A stretch of DNA of 59,789 bases from Streptomyces sp. NRRL F-6676. GTDB lineage: Bacteria > Actinomycetota > Actinomycetes > Streptomycetales > Streptomycetaceae. Shown here piece after piece: positions 10,188 to 18,628 of this stretch. The stretch lies in contig NZ_JOHS01000036.1 in assembly GCF_000725625.1 (NCBI RefSeq), forward strand, positions 1 through 59,789, written 5' to 3'. The position numbers and the translations under genes were made by a program. The notes under the pieces are model-generated. The model made no database searches. It was not told the DNA's origin and was given only the letters and a program-made list of their open reading frames with translations. Numbering within the stretch: the first letter of the stretch is position 1; every line of letters begins with the position of its first letter.

Positions 10188-11183
10188 TCACGTGGTCGCC
10201 TTCGCCAGGTCGAAGAGTGACTCCGCATTACCAGAGGCGATCTTGGTACGGTCCGTGGGGTCGGGTATGGCCTCGAAGAAGTGCCCGACTTCTGTCGCGT
10301 CGGGGCGATGGAAGGGATAGTCGGTGGAGAACAGCACCTGGTCGACGGCGGTGAAGTCGAGGGTGTGGCGCAGCAGGCGCCCCTGCAGCATGCCGCTGCT
10401 AGTTATGTGGATGTTGGTCTTGATGTAGTCGGCCACTCGACGTTCGAGGTGCGTGGCGACGCCTGAGAGACTGTCGACGCGGTCCATCCAGAAGAGCAGC
10501 ATTTCACCCCAGTGCCCGAGGACCAGCCGGAGATCGGGGTGGCGGTCGAAGGCGCCGCTCAGAATGAGGCGCAGCGCCGACAGGCCGGTGTCCATGTGCC
10601 AGCCCCAGCCGAAGGTCGCCAGACCCAGCTCAACCTGCGGGTCCAGGCCGCGGTAGGCGGCGTCGCGTAGCTCGTTCGAGACGATCTGCGGGTGGATGAA
10701 GATGGGCTGGTGCAAACGGGCCGCGGTGGCGAGCAGGTCGTCGTAGGCGGGGTCGTCCAGTGTGCGGCCGCCGGCCCGGCCGTGGACCATGGCGCCGACG
10801 TGGCCCAGCTTGGTGGCGCACCGTTCGAGTTCCGCTGCGGCGGCCTGCGGGGCGCTGGTGGGCAGGGTCGCGAAGGCGCGGAAGCGGTCGGGGCGCGCGC
10901 GGACAGCGTCGGTGGCCTCGTCGTTGGCTTCCCGCGCGAGCGCGATGGCCTCCGGTGCGGGCAGTGGCTGAGTAGCGGGAGTGACGACCGACAGGATCGA
11001 GAGGTCGATTCCTGCGGCATCCATGGCCTCGATGCGGCCCCGCCCAATGTCCTCAAGGCGCTCTTGAGTGTCCCCCCTGGCGTTGAAGGCAACGCTCTCA
11101 TCGCGTGCCCCGTGCGGCAGGCGGTCGAGCGCGTTACGGATGTTGACGCTGTTCCAATGCTCTTCGACGGCGATGGTCTTCAT
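10188..11183 (-). CDS. Amidohydrolase-2 family (de)carboxylase-like protein
   Basis: This is a 331-residue TIM-barrel amidohydrolase of the group containing gamma-resorcylate and aminocarboxymuconate-semialdehyde decarboxylases. The Glu-x-His metal motif is at the N-terminus (AVEEHW), further ligands are the His in IFIHPQ and in GHWGE, and the last Asp is in FSTDYPFHRPDA. The ATG at 11183 is chosen because AGGAG lies 7 bases upstream; a longer frame has no such site. It follows an SDR gene by 53 bp, likely as one transcript. The pair could act on an aromatic carboxylate, but the substrate is not determined. Confidence 0.8.
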   Translation of the reverse strand: MKTIAVEEHWNSVNIRNALDRLPHGARDESVAFNARGDTQERLEDIGRGRIEAMDAAGIDLSILSVVTPATQPLPAPEAIALAREANDEATDAVRARPDRFRAFATLPTSAPQAAAAELERCATKLGHVGAMVHGRAGGRTLDDPAYDDLLATAARLHQPIFIHPQIVSNELRDAAYRGLDPQVELGLATFGWGWHMDTGLSALRLILSGAFDRHPDLRLVLGHWGEMLLFWMDRVDSLSGVATHLERRVADYIKTNIHITSSGMLQGRLLRHTLDFTAVDQVLFSTDYPFHRPDATEVGHFFEAIPDPTDRTKIASGNAESLFDLAKATT

Positions 11184-11236
11184 GGGGCTCTCCTGGGCGT
11201 CAGCAGCGAGCAGGCCGGAGGCAGGCACCGTGCTTG

Positions 11237-11938
11237 TCACCAGTTGACGCGGTGGTTCTGGCGGTCAAGGTAGTGCAATCCGCCCCTTCCTGTCTGCGCC
11301 TCGATCGTGTCGGCCACTCCGGGGATCGAGTCCTCGAGGGTCAGGCGCGCGCCGGGGCCGCCCAGATCAGTCTTCACCCAGCCTGGAGCCATCAGCAGCA
11401 GGGTGCGCGGGTCATCGACGTGGCGTGCGGCGAAACTGCGCATGAGCTGGTTCAGTGCGGACTTGCTCGCCCGGTAGACCTCGAAGCCACCGCTGGTGTT
11501 GTCGGTGACACTGCCCTGCCCCGATGACATCACCCCGATGGTCCCGCTCGCAGGGACCAGGTCCTCAAGGGTCTCGATGACGCGCATCGGGCTCAGGGCG
11601 TTGGTCACCATGACACGGATGAAGTCGTCGGTGGACACATCGGTGAAAGCCGCCGAGGGATCGGTGGTGTAGTTCGTTCCGGCATTGACGAACAGCAGGT
11701 CGAAATGCGAACCGGCCAGACGCCCACGCAGCGCCGTGACCTGTTCGGGAACCGTGATGTCGACGGTCTCCACGGTCAGCCGACCCCCAGCCGACACAGC
11801 CAGTTCGCGCAACGCGGAGGGTTTGCGCTCCGTCGCGGTGACCTGCCAGCCACGGTCAAGGAACTCGGCGGTCAGCGCGTAGCCGAGCCCGCGCGACGCA
11901 CCGATGATCAATGCTCTCTTCTCGTTACCTGCACTCAT
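11237..11938 (-). CDS. Short-chain dehydrogenase/reductase
   Basis: This is a 233-residue classical SDR with the nucleotide-binding GASRGLG motif near residue 13, the NAG block (VNAGTNY), a catalytic Ser in VMSSGQG and the YRASK catalytic motif. GAGGAG precedes the ATG. It is the first gene of a probable two-gene operon with the amidohydrolase and is divergent from the MarR gene across a 337-bp region that holds a strong palindrome at 12231-12256. Confidence 0.85.
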   Translation of the reverse strand: MSAGNEKRALIIGASRGLGYALTAEFLDRGWQVTATERKPSALRELAVSAGGRLTVETVDITVPEQVTALRGRLAGSHFDLLFVNAGTNYTTDPSAAFTDVSTDDFIRVMVTNALSPMRVIETLEDLVPASGTIGVMSSGQGSVTDNTSGGFEVYRASKSALNQLMRSFAARHVDDPRTLLLMAPGWVKTDLGGPGARLTLEDSIPGVADTIEAQTGRGGLHYLDRQNHRVNW

Positions 11939-12230
11939 GCCTGCTCCTCATCCTCGATGCGGGTCGATACTCCCGAGGCAGGTTGATTCAGACTCCCCGC
12001 CTGGGCCCAGATTTACGCATTTCACTCAAATCGGCACCCCCTCCATTGCACTTCCCGTGCGGATCAGCCTGCCGCGCGATGCGCGGTGCGATCACTGCAC
12101 ACACGAGGCTTCGGCCTGCGGCGCGGCCATCGGCGCCGCACAGTCTCGCTGCCGCAGCTCTGCACACTCTCCAGAAGCAGCAGGGACAGCCATCAGCGGA
12201 CAGTTAAGTTACGCATGCCCACACGATACC

Positions 12231-12256
12231 TGTCAAACGATAGCTATCGTGTGACA
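12231..12256. promoter_or_regulatory. Palindromic operator, probably for MarR
   Basis: A 26-bp near-perfect palindrome has outer arms TGTCA and TGACA and a perfect 14-bp core, ACGATAGCTATCGT (12237-12250). Only the central flanking pair at 12236/12251 fails to match. A half-like copy, ACACGATACCTGTC, begins at 12221. It ends 19 bp before the GTG of the MarR gene and faces the divergent SDR operon, the classic position for autoregulation plus control of the neighbour. Confidence 0.65.
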
Positions 12257-12275
12257 CAAAAGATACGCTGGCTGG

Positions 12276-12728
12276 GTGGAAGAGAAGCAGAGTGCGCAGC
12301 TTTTCGAGCTCGCCGACCTGATCCTGGCGGTGGGCCGCCACATCAACGCAGCCAAAGAGGTCGACGCCGAGTCGGGGACACCGCTGGAAGGGGCCGTGAT
12401 GCGGTACGTCGACCGCCACCCAGGCACAACGGTGGGTGCGGCAGCCGCGGCGACCCAGATGATCTCCAGCAACGTCAGCAGAGCGATTCGTGGCCTGGAG
12501 AAGAAGGGACTTCTGCGGCGCGCCGCCGATCAGCACGACACTCGGCGAGTACGCCTTTACCCCACCCCAAAGGCAGCCGACAATCTGCAGCGGCTACGTC
12601 ACGCTTGGAGCCGCCTGCTCGACGGAACGGTCACCGATACCGACGAGGTCGACACCTTGATCGCGGCTCTGCGGAACATCGAGACCCGGCTCGTCGCTCA
12701 ATCTCGCAACGCCGCCAGACAGCAGTGA
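12276..12728 (+). CDS. MarR-family transcriptional regulator
   Basis: This is a 150-residue winged-helix protein. VMRYVDRHPGTTVGAAAAATQMISSNVSRAIRGLEKKGLLRR is the DNA-binding helix-turn-helix and DQHDTRRVRLYPTPKA is the wing. The GTG at 12276 is the only start that gives the normal length. It is divergent from the SDR-amidohydrolase pair and follows a strong palindrome, so it most likely represses both itself and that pair until a phenolic-type ligand binds. The ligand is inferred from family behaviour only. Confidence 0.8.
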   Translation: MEEKQSAQLFELADLILAVGRHINAAKEVDAESGTPLEGAVMRYVDRHPGTTVGAAAAATQMISSNVSRAIRGLEKKGLLRRAADQHDTRRVRLYPTPKAADNLQRLRHAWSRLLDGTVTDTDEVDTLIAALRNIETRLVAQSRNAARQQ

Positions 12729-13173
12729 CGGTCTCCTACGGCCTCTCTACCTGCCCTGAAGCGGGGATCGCGGTTTGGTGGCTGGCAGATGGTGTCGTCG
12801 CAGGCAACGCGAGACGGGCGTCGGCAGCCCGGCGTATGACGAGGCAGCGCAGACCCTGACATGGTGCTTCCCTTGGGGGCTTCTCGTCGTGGCAGGCCCC
12901 GATACGCGGTCCGCCGCGTGCGGCGGACGCAGGGGAAGAAGGACCGTTCGAGCTGCTTTCCCCCCGGGACCTGTTGACCGCGGATCGAGAGCCCGAACTC
13001 CGGATTGCCGGGCCGCGGCCCCGATTGCGGAGCCGCGAAAGAGATAGACGGGGCGCGGGGGCGCGCCCTGTCCATCCCGGCGCCGGCCGCTGCGACCGGA
13101 GGGGAAATGCTGAGCTCGCCCAGCGACAGGGTCGTCGGCGCACCGAAGTCCACCGTGCTCGTACGATGGTTCC
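12729..13173. other. Intergenic stretch of 445 bp
   Basis: No protein with recognisable features was found on either strand; the open frames present are low-complexity Arg/Pro/Ala-rich shadows. TACGAT near 13161 could be the -10 of the AraC fragment that follows. Confidence 0.4.
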
Positions 13174-13562
13174 ATGCGTCAGCCTGAGCCGAAGCGCTGC
13201 CCTCCGAAGGGATTGACGAGGCCGGCAGAGCCGGACGGCGAGCGGGGGCCGACCGCGCACGTGTCCGCGCTGCGTCTGCTGGCCGCTGGTCTGGAGGGGG
13301 CAGGCGGTGACGGTGTCACTCTCGTCCGCCGCGCCGGTTCTGCTGGGCAGGCGACAACCGACGACGCCCGTGTTCCCACGGACCACCTCAGCAGACTGTG
13401 GCGACGGGGGCTGGGCGCGACCGACGATCCATGTCTCGGTGTGAAGGCGGCCGGTCACTGGCGTTTCGGCCGGCTCCGATTGATGGACTACCTGGTCGCA
13501 AACGCCCCGACGCTGGCGGACGTGTTCACGGTCACGGAGGAGTACTCGGCCCTCGTGAACAT
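13174..13562 (+). pseudogene. AraC-family regulator, N-terminal fragment
   Basis: After a nonconserved start, the frame gives the N-terminal ligand-binding domain of AraC-type regulators with the arabinose-binding-like fold: LSRLWRRGLGATDDPCLGVKAAGHWRFGRLRLMDYLVANAPTLADVF. Similarity stops after YSALVN at about 13560, where the sequence abruptly becomes the complement of an integrase gene. The DNA-binding AraC domain is absent, so the fragment is not a working regulator. Confidence 0.55.
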
Positions 13563-14346
13563 GCCTCCCGCACCGAGCGCGGCAGACGCACCTCCCGGAA
13601 CTCCCCCACCTTGCGGTGCTTGAGCTTGGCCGTCCGGTGCGTGCTGGAGTGGATCTGCTCATGGACCCGGTACACGTCGTCGGCCACCACGTTGTTGACG
13701 TTCACCGCCCGGGCCTCACCATTGCGCAACCCGCACCCCGCCATCATCACGATCTCCATCGCGAGATCGTCACCCGCAACCGCCAGCGCCCGCTTCACAT
13801 ACTCCAGGGACGGAATGATCACCCTCTCCCGGACGTACTCCGGCTCCTGCACCCCCTTCACCGGATCGTCCGTCATCGCCCCCTTGTCAAAGGCGTCCCG
13901 CAGGATCGTCTTCAGGATACGAAATATGTTGACCTGGTTCCCTCGGCCGACACGTCCGCCTCCAATGCATCCAGGAAACGCTCCACTACGAGTGGCGTGA
14001 CGGTATTCAGCTTCCGCGAACCCAGGCGCGGGAAAACGTGCACGTTGAGAGAGCTACCAACGTGCTCGCCCGTGGAGTACTCGGTCATCTTCCGCTGCCG
14101 GGATCGCCACTCCCTCGCGTACTCCGCCACCGTCTTCTGCCCCGGTTCGCGACGCGCTTCTGCCACAGACGGCGCCGTGCGCTTCTTCTCCGTATAGATC
14201 TGCGTCAGGCGCTCGATCGCATCGTCCTGCGTACTGAAGCCGCCCTCCTCGGACTGCTTTCCCAGCCCGTTCCGGAAACGGATCGTGTACGGATGCGGAC
14301 ACCTGGACGGCCGGGCACAGTCGCAGTCCTTGAAGAACGACCCCAT
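13561..14346 (-). pseudogene. Tyrosine recombinase (integrase), truncated and frameshifted
   Basis: Starting at the ATG at 14346, the N-terminal part reads as a streptomycete phage or ICE integrase: a cysteine-containing arm-binding region (FKDCDCARPSRCPHPYTIRFRNG) and a core-binding domain (VAEYAREWRSRQRKMTEYSTGEHV, FPRLGSRKLNTVTPLVVERFLDALEADV). Near 13925 the frame shifts and the catalytic domain begins (DDPVKGVQEPEYVRE, then AGCGLRNGEARAV with the first catalytic Arg). Homology ends at PRSVREA (13561), so the HxxR box and the active-site Tyr are lost. It cannot catalyse recombination. Confidence 0.75.
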
Positions 14347-14421
14347 TCCCCGGGCGAGCTGCCGAGCCAAGAGACGCAACCTCCAAACGAGAGCCGGACA
14401 TCCACGCCCAGGCCCCGCCAC

Positions 14422-14858
14422 GGCGGCCGTCAGGTCAGCGAGTCAGGACGCTCCCGCGCCCGATGCTGACCATTTGCTGACCTGAGCGGCTCCATCACGC
14501 CTTTGACCTGCGCAGATATCCAGATAGCAGATCTTGGACTTGAACAGAGTACGCAGCACTTTGGACTCCTGGAAGACGGCTCCCTGCCCGCTTTGTACAG
14601 GTCAAGGGCGGTCTTCACCGTACACGGGCACGCCTCCCGGTCGAAGACCTCGCAGCACAGCGCCGAGCCATCGGGACGTCGCGTCCGGACGGTCCTCGGC
14701 CGACGGTCCCTCACTCCCGCCTGGGACAATGGTGATCAGTCACAGCGGGGCGGCGCGATCGGCTGCGCACCGTTCTCGCCACGGCTGGGGAGGACCGTGC
14801 TCGGCGACGGTGCGGCTGAGGGTGGCGATGCCGTCGGAAGACGGGCTGAGGATACGGA
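14422..14858. other. Gap between integrase remnant and xylanase gene
   Basis: There is no recognisable gene. A minus-strand frame around 14430-14729 contains a Cys-rich stretch (ALCCEVFDREACPCTV) of unknown origin, with no ribosome site and no family match that I can name. The 3' part must hold the xylanase promoter. Confidence 0.35.
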
Positions 14859-16589
14859 GTGCTGCTGTTCATGCGGTTTCGGAAGAGCGCTGTCATCGCG
14901 GTTGTGTGTGCCCTGGCCGCCGGTGTCTCGGGGGACCGTGCCGGCACCTCGGCGCCCGCGGGGGGACCTGTGGAGGACCTCCTGAACGGCAGGGACTGGG
15001 CTCACTTCGCCGGCGGGAAGCCCACGCACGCGGGGGTACGGGTCACACCCCTCGACCGACGCATCACACACCAGGACGGTACCGGCGGACAGCCGAACCC
15101 ACCGGTGAACCTGCGCGGTCCCCACATGGTGTTCCGAGGGGACGTCCGGATCGAAGCCGGCCTGCGGCGCACGGACGGCACGGACGCCTACCTGCATCTG
15201 TACGGTGAGACGCCGGTCATCTACGACGAATGGCGCTACGAACGGCGCGGCGTGCGCATCGGCGTGGTCGGCGGGAGGCTGCGGATCGACCGCTGGGACG
15301 GGGACTCCGACAGACCCGCGATGACCCGGACCTTCGGGAGCGGGCTGGGGCTCGAAGTCCGCCTCGCCGTCGAAGTCCACGCGAACAGGCTTGTGCTGGA
15401 GGCCGACGACAGGGTCGTGGGGACCGTTCCCGCGCGGGACGTCTTCCGCAGCGGCCGCATCTGGTTCGGCGCGGACGCGGGAGCCCGCGGGAAGGGCTGG
15501 ACCCTCAGCGATCTCCACGCGCGGTCACTGGGACGGGGCCGGATGTCCGTCGTGGACGCGCCCGGCCTGCGAGTGCCCCGGTCCAGCGATGCGATGCGTG
15601 ATCTGGCGACGGCTCTCCCCCGCCCGATCCGTATGGGAACCGCTCTGGCCGCGGGCCCCTTGCTGACTGACAGCGCCTACCGCCGGACGGCGGGTGAGGA
15701 GTTCTCCATGCTGACGCCGGAGAACGACTTCAAGCCCCAGTTCGTCCAGCCTCGACGCGGCGTGTTCGCGTTCGCGGAAGGCGATACGTTGGTGGACTTC
15801 GCCGAGGCCAACAGGATGAAGGTGCACGGCCACACCCTCGTCTGGTTCGAGGCCCTGCCCGCATGGATGCGCGCCGAGATGACGCACGAGCAGCGCAGGC
15901 GCGTCATGGTGGAGCACATACGCGCGGTGGCGGGCCACTTCCGGGGGAAGGTGGCGGAATGGGACGTGGTGAACGAGCCCATGTCCGACGAGGACGAGGA
16001 CTACTCCAACGGCAACCGGGGTGTGCGGCCACAGTTGTGGTTCGAAGCGATGGGTGAGCAGTACATCGACATCGCCTTCCGTGCCGCCCGCGAGGCCGAC
16101 CCGCACGCGGTGCTGTACCTCAACGAGTACGGGGTGGAGGAGGACGGTCCGCGCTGGGACGCCCTCTACGCGCTGCTGGTCCGGTTGAAGGAGCGGGGCG
16201 TTCCGATCGACGGCGTCGGTTTCCAGGACCACGAGTACGCCGTCGGCGACCGTACCGACCCCGAGGTCTTCCGGCGCAAGGTCCGCGCTCTGGCCGGGCT
16301 CGGCCTGAAGGCCCGGGTCTCGGAGGCGGACGTCCTCGTCGACGACGACGAAGAGGACATCCAGGCCCGCCAGTTGGCGGGGAAACTCGCGGTCTGCCGC
16401 GAAGAACCCAACTGCACCTCGTTCTCGACCTGGGGTTTCACCGACAGGTACGGCTCCACGGCCGACCTGCGGCACTATCCCCCGAGTCCGGGTAACGCCC
16501 TCCCCTGGGACGCGGCGTACGAGGCGAAACCCGCCTACTGGGCACTGCGTGACGTCCTGGACGACGCTCGCCGCTCAGGTACTGGGTAG
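14859..16589 (+). CDS. GH10 endo-xylanase with N-terminal beta-sandwich domain
   Basis: This 576-residue protein starts at a GTG with GAGGA 6 bases upstream; an ATG at 14871 is possible. An N-terminal hydrophobic segment (residues 8-23) is a probable signal peptide. Residues about 40-225 look like a concanavalin-A-like beta-sandwich, and 245-570 form a GH10 barrel. The acid/base Glu is E373 (WDVVNEP) and the nucleophile is probably E489 (VSEADV). TPENDFKP and GHTLVWF are conserved GH10 blocks, but Phe330 stands where the family normally has His (HTLVWH). It may cleave xylan or a modified beta-1,4-linked polymer outside the cell. No CBM is present at the C-terminus. Confidence 0.85.
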   Translation: MLLFMRFRKSAVIAVVCALAAGVSGDRAGTSAPAGGPVEDLLNGRDWAHFAGGKPTHAGVRVTPLDRRITHQDGTGGQPNPPVNLRGPHMVFRGDVRIEAGLRRTDGTDAYLHLYGETPVIYDEWRYERRGVRIGVVGGRLRIDRWDGDSDRPAMTRTFGSGLGLEVRLAVEVHANRLVLEADDRVVGTVPARDVFRSGRIWFGADAGARGKGWTLSDLHARSLGRGRMSVVDAPGLRVPRSSDAMRDLATALPRPIRMGTALAAGPLLTDSAYRRTAGEEFSMLTPENDFKPQFVQPRRGVFAFAEGDTLVDFAEANRMKVHGHTLVWFEALPAWMRAEMTHEQRRRVMVEHIRAVAGHFRGKVAEWDVVNEPMSDEDEDYSNGNRGVRPQLWFEAMGEQYIDIAFRAAREADPHAVLYLNEYGVEEDGPRWDALYALLVRLKERGVPIDGVGFQDHEYAVGDRTDPEVFRRKVRALAGLGLKARVSEADVLVDDDEEDIQARQLAGKLAVCREEPNCTSFSTWGFTDRYGSTADLRHYPPSPGNALPWDAAYEAKPAYWALRDVLDDARRSGTG

Positions 16590-16760
16590 ACACGGCGAAC
16601 ACCGCGAACGACCAGTGGGACCGTTTCGTCCTGATACGGCCGGAAGCCGTCGGGGCGGTCTCCTCCCGTGCGACCGACTCCCCATGCATTCACATATCTC
16701 AACGATATTGATACGTTGACATCGTCAACGCGCACTCGTGGAGCGGAGGAGGGGAGAAGC

Positions 16761-17276
16761 GTGGTACGACGCAACCAGAGCGGCAACCCCCGTTCGGTCG
16801 TCGTCCTGACCTCGGGCAGGGACTGGGGCACCCGTGCCGCCGGGCAGCGGCGGAGCAGCGGGGCCGAGTCGCCGATACCCAGGCGGCAGCCCGCGAAGGT
16901 CAAGGCGTTGCAGCAGACCATCGGGGTGGCACGCACGGCGCTGAACAACAGGCGCTGGCACGCGGCACGTTACGCACTCAGCCGGGCCCGCGCCCTCGCC
17001 GACGCCCTTCCCGCCGACGTGGCGCTGCGAGAACGCGAGCAGCTCTCGGAGCTCCGCGAGAAGTACGCGGCCCGCGACACGCCGGCCGCGAAGAACGCCA
17101 GGCAGGCGAGGGCGGCGGCACCGGCCAGGCGCACGAGCGGCAAGAAGCCCGCCCCGAAGAAGTCCACGGCGAAGGCAGTCGTCCAGCAGCCGAAGCCCGC
17201 GCCGGTACGCGACCTCGGTGACCGCTTCATCAACCGCGCGGCCCTCGGCTACGGCTCCACGGACGAGTTCGTGTGA
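16761..17276 (+). CDS. Hypothetical basic protein
   Basis: This 171-residue protein of unknown function starts at GTG 16761, chosen because GGAGGGGAG lies just upstream; the frame is open from 16668. A central helical segment (KVKALQQTIGVARTALNNRRWHAARYALSRARALADALP) has a spacing that could form a helical hairpin. It is followed by a Lys/Ala/Pro-rich tail (GKKPAPKKSTAKA) and ends in GYGSTDEFV. There is no signal peptide and there are no membrane segments. The basic tail resembles those of nucleic-acid-binding proteins, but nothing more can be said. Confidence 0.6.
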   Translation: MVRRNQSGNPRSVVVLTSGRDWGTRAAGQRRSSGAESPIPRRQPAKVKALQQTIGVARTALNNRRWHAARYALSRARALADALPADVALREREQLSELREKYAARDTPAAKNARQARAAAPARRTSGKKPAPKKSTAKAVVQQPKPAPVRDLGDRFINRAALGYGSTDEFV

Positions 17277-17299
17277 ACGCCCGCCCCGGAGCCGGTCGT

Positions 17300-18373
17300 T
17301 CACTGGATCAGGTCGGTGTGCGGGTGCTCGGGGGAGGCCGGGCAGACGTAGAGCTGCATGTTGTCGGCGCTGCCCACCTCGACCCTCGTGGGCTGTGCGG
17401 GGGACAGACCGGCCGGGTGGCCGGCGGCGTGGGCGGCGGCCCGGTCCTCCTGCGGCGCCCAGCCGCGCGTGCTGCCGTCCCATTCGAAGGAGGCGATGGT
17501 CAGGAGCGGGACCATCTGGGCGTCGCAGACAGCGCAGTACCTGCGGTACGGGTCGGTGCGGCCCCAGGGCGGCCAGCCCCCGACCTTCCAGCCGGGTGCG
17601 TCGGCCAGATCGCTGTCGTAGAACTCCGCCGGATACTCCTCGTACGAGCTGTCCAGGTCCGCGCCGGCGGCCTGCCACCGGCTCCAGTCCCCGACCACCT
17701 CTCTCAACTCCGGGCTCAGATCGAGGCTGTCGGGATACTCGGTGATGGCCTCCGGCGCCAGCAGGCACGGCTCCGGGACGTAGCCGGGGTAGTTGGCCTC
17801 ATACGGTTCCGGCGGGGTGGCGAGGACGTCGACGACCGAGGCGGCGGACCGCCAGAACACCGCGGTCGCGGGCTTCCAGTCCGGCTCGTGGTCGTACGGG
17901 CACCAGAGGACCTGGAGCAGATCGGCCTCTCCGGGCGGCCGCAGCAGGGGCACGTCACGCAGATACAGCTGGGCCACCGGCAACAGGGGGACCGGGTGGT
18001 CCGCGGGCCAGGGAGGGCCGGCGTCGAGCCGCTCCGCGAGCCGCGCGGCCTTCTGTTCCATGGCCGCCACTTCCCCGGGCGTGAACGAGGGGCCGTAGGG
18101 GTCGTCGTGCCTCCGGGCCAGGCGGTGCCTGTCGAGCCGTACCTCCGCCGGCGACCGGCGGAACCCGCTGTCACCGTGCAGGTGCGTGTCCTCGCAGTGC
18201 GGCCAGGGTTCCCCGGCCGGCCACAGCAACGGGCCCCCGACCGAGCTGTCCCCGACCGAAGGCGATCCCGGGCGGGGGTGCAGCCGGAGGGCGGGGCGGG
18301 CCAGTGGAGCCAGCTCGGGAAAGACCGCGGTCACCTCGACAGGCCGCGGCGGAGTAGTCCGTTCGAACACCAT
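17300..18373 (-). CDS. DUF1963/YwqG-like hypothetical protein
   Basis: This 357-residue acidic, Trp- and Pro-rich protein starts at ATG 18373. It has no signal peptide and no membrane segments. Blocks such as GGPLLWPAGEPWPHCE, PLLPVAQLYLRDVPLL and LLQVLWCPYDHEP near the N-terminus, and KVGGWPPWG and MQLYVCPASPEHPH near the C-terminus, fit the YwqG-like fold found in many streptomycete proteins of unknown role. It is convergent with the preceding basic protein, 23 bp apart. Confidence 0.6.
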   Translation of the reverse strand: MVFERTTPPRPVEVTAVFPELAPLARPALRLHPRPGSPSVGDSSVGGPLLWPAGEPWPHCEDTHLHGDSGFRRSPAEVRLDRHRLARRHDDPYGPSFTPGEVAAMEQKAARLAERLDAGPPWPADHPVPLLPVAQLYLRDVPLLRPPGEADLLQVLWCPYDHEPDWKPATAVFWRSAASVVDVLATPPEPYEANYPGYVPEPCLLAPEAITEYPDSLDLSPELREVVGDWSRWQAAGADLDSSYEEYPAEFYDSDLADAPGWKVGGWPPWGRTDPYRRYCAVCDAQMVPLLTIASFEWDGSTRGWAPQEDRAAAHAAGHPAGLSPAQPTRVEVGSADNMQLYVCPASPEHPHTDLIQ

Positions 18374-18453
18374 GCCGGTGATCCTGCCACCCGCCACTGA
18401 CAGTCCGGTGTCCGGCTGCCGGGGGCGCATCGGGAGCCGGTCGGCGGGCGGCG

Positions 18454-18570
18454 TCAGACCGTGGACCGGAAGGTGACCAGGCGCCAGGCCAGCTCACCCT
18501 TGGCCAATCCCTCGTTCAGGGCCTTCACCTCGTCGCCCTTGGCGGCGCGCGACTCTTTGGACGGGGCCAT
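18454..18570 (-). CDS. Possible small ORF or gene fragment
   Basis: A 38-codon frame (beginning MAPSKESRAAKGDEVKALNE) ends 80 bp upstream of the YwqG-like gene. The frame is open further upstream into the end of the GH43 gene, so it could be the tail of a lost gene. The hydrophilic, charge-balanced sequence looks protein-like, but I cannot assign it. Confidence 0.2.
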   Translation of the reverse strand: MAPSKESRAAKGDEVKALNEGLAKGELAWRLVTFRSTV

Positions 18571-18628
18571 GAGCGTGGCGAGCTCCGCCTCACCCCACCG
18601 TCGCCGGGCGCTGCACCGGTGCGCTCGC

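Noticed and set aside
12747..13175. Minus-strand protein between MarR and AraC fragment
   Set aside because: Low-complexity Arg/Pro/Ala sequence, no ribosome site and no recognisable motif.
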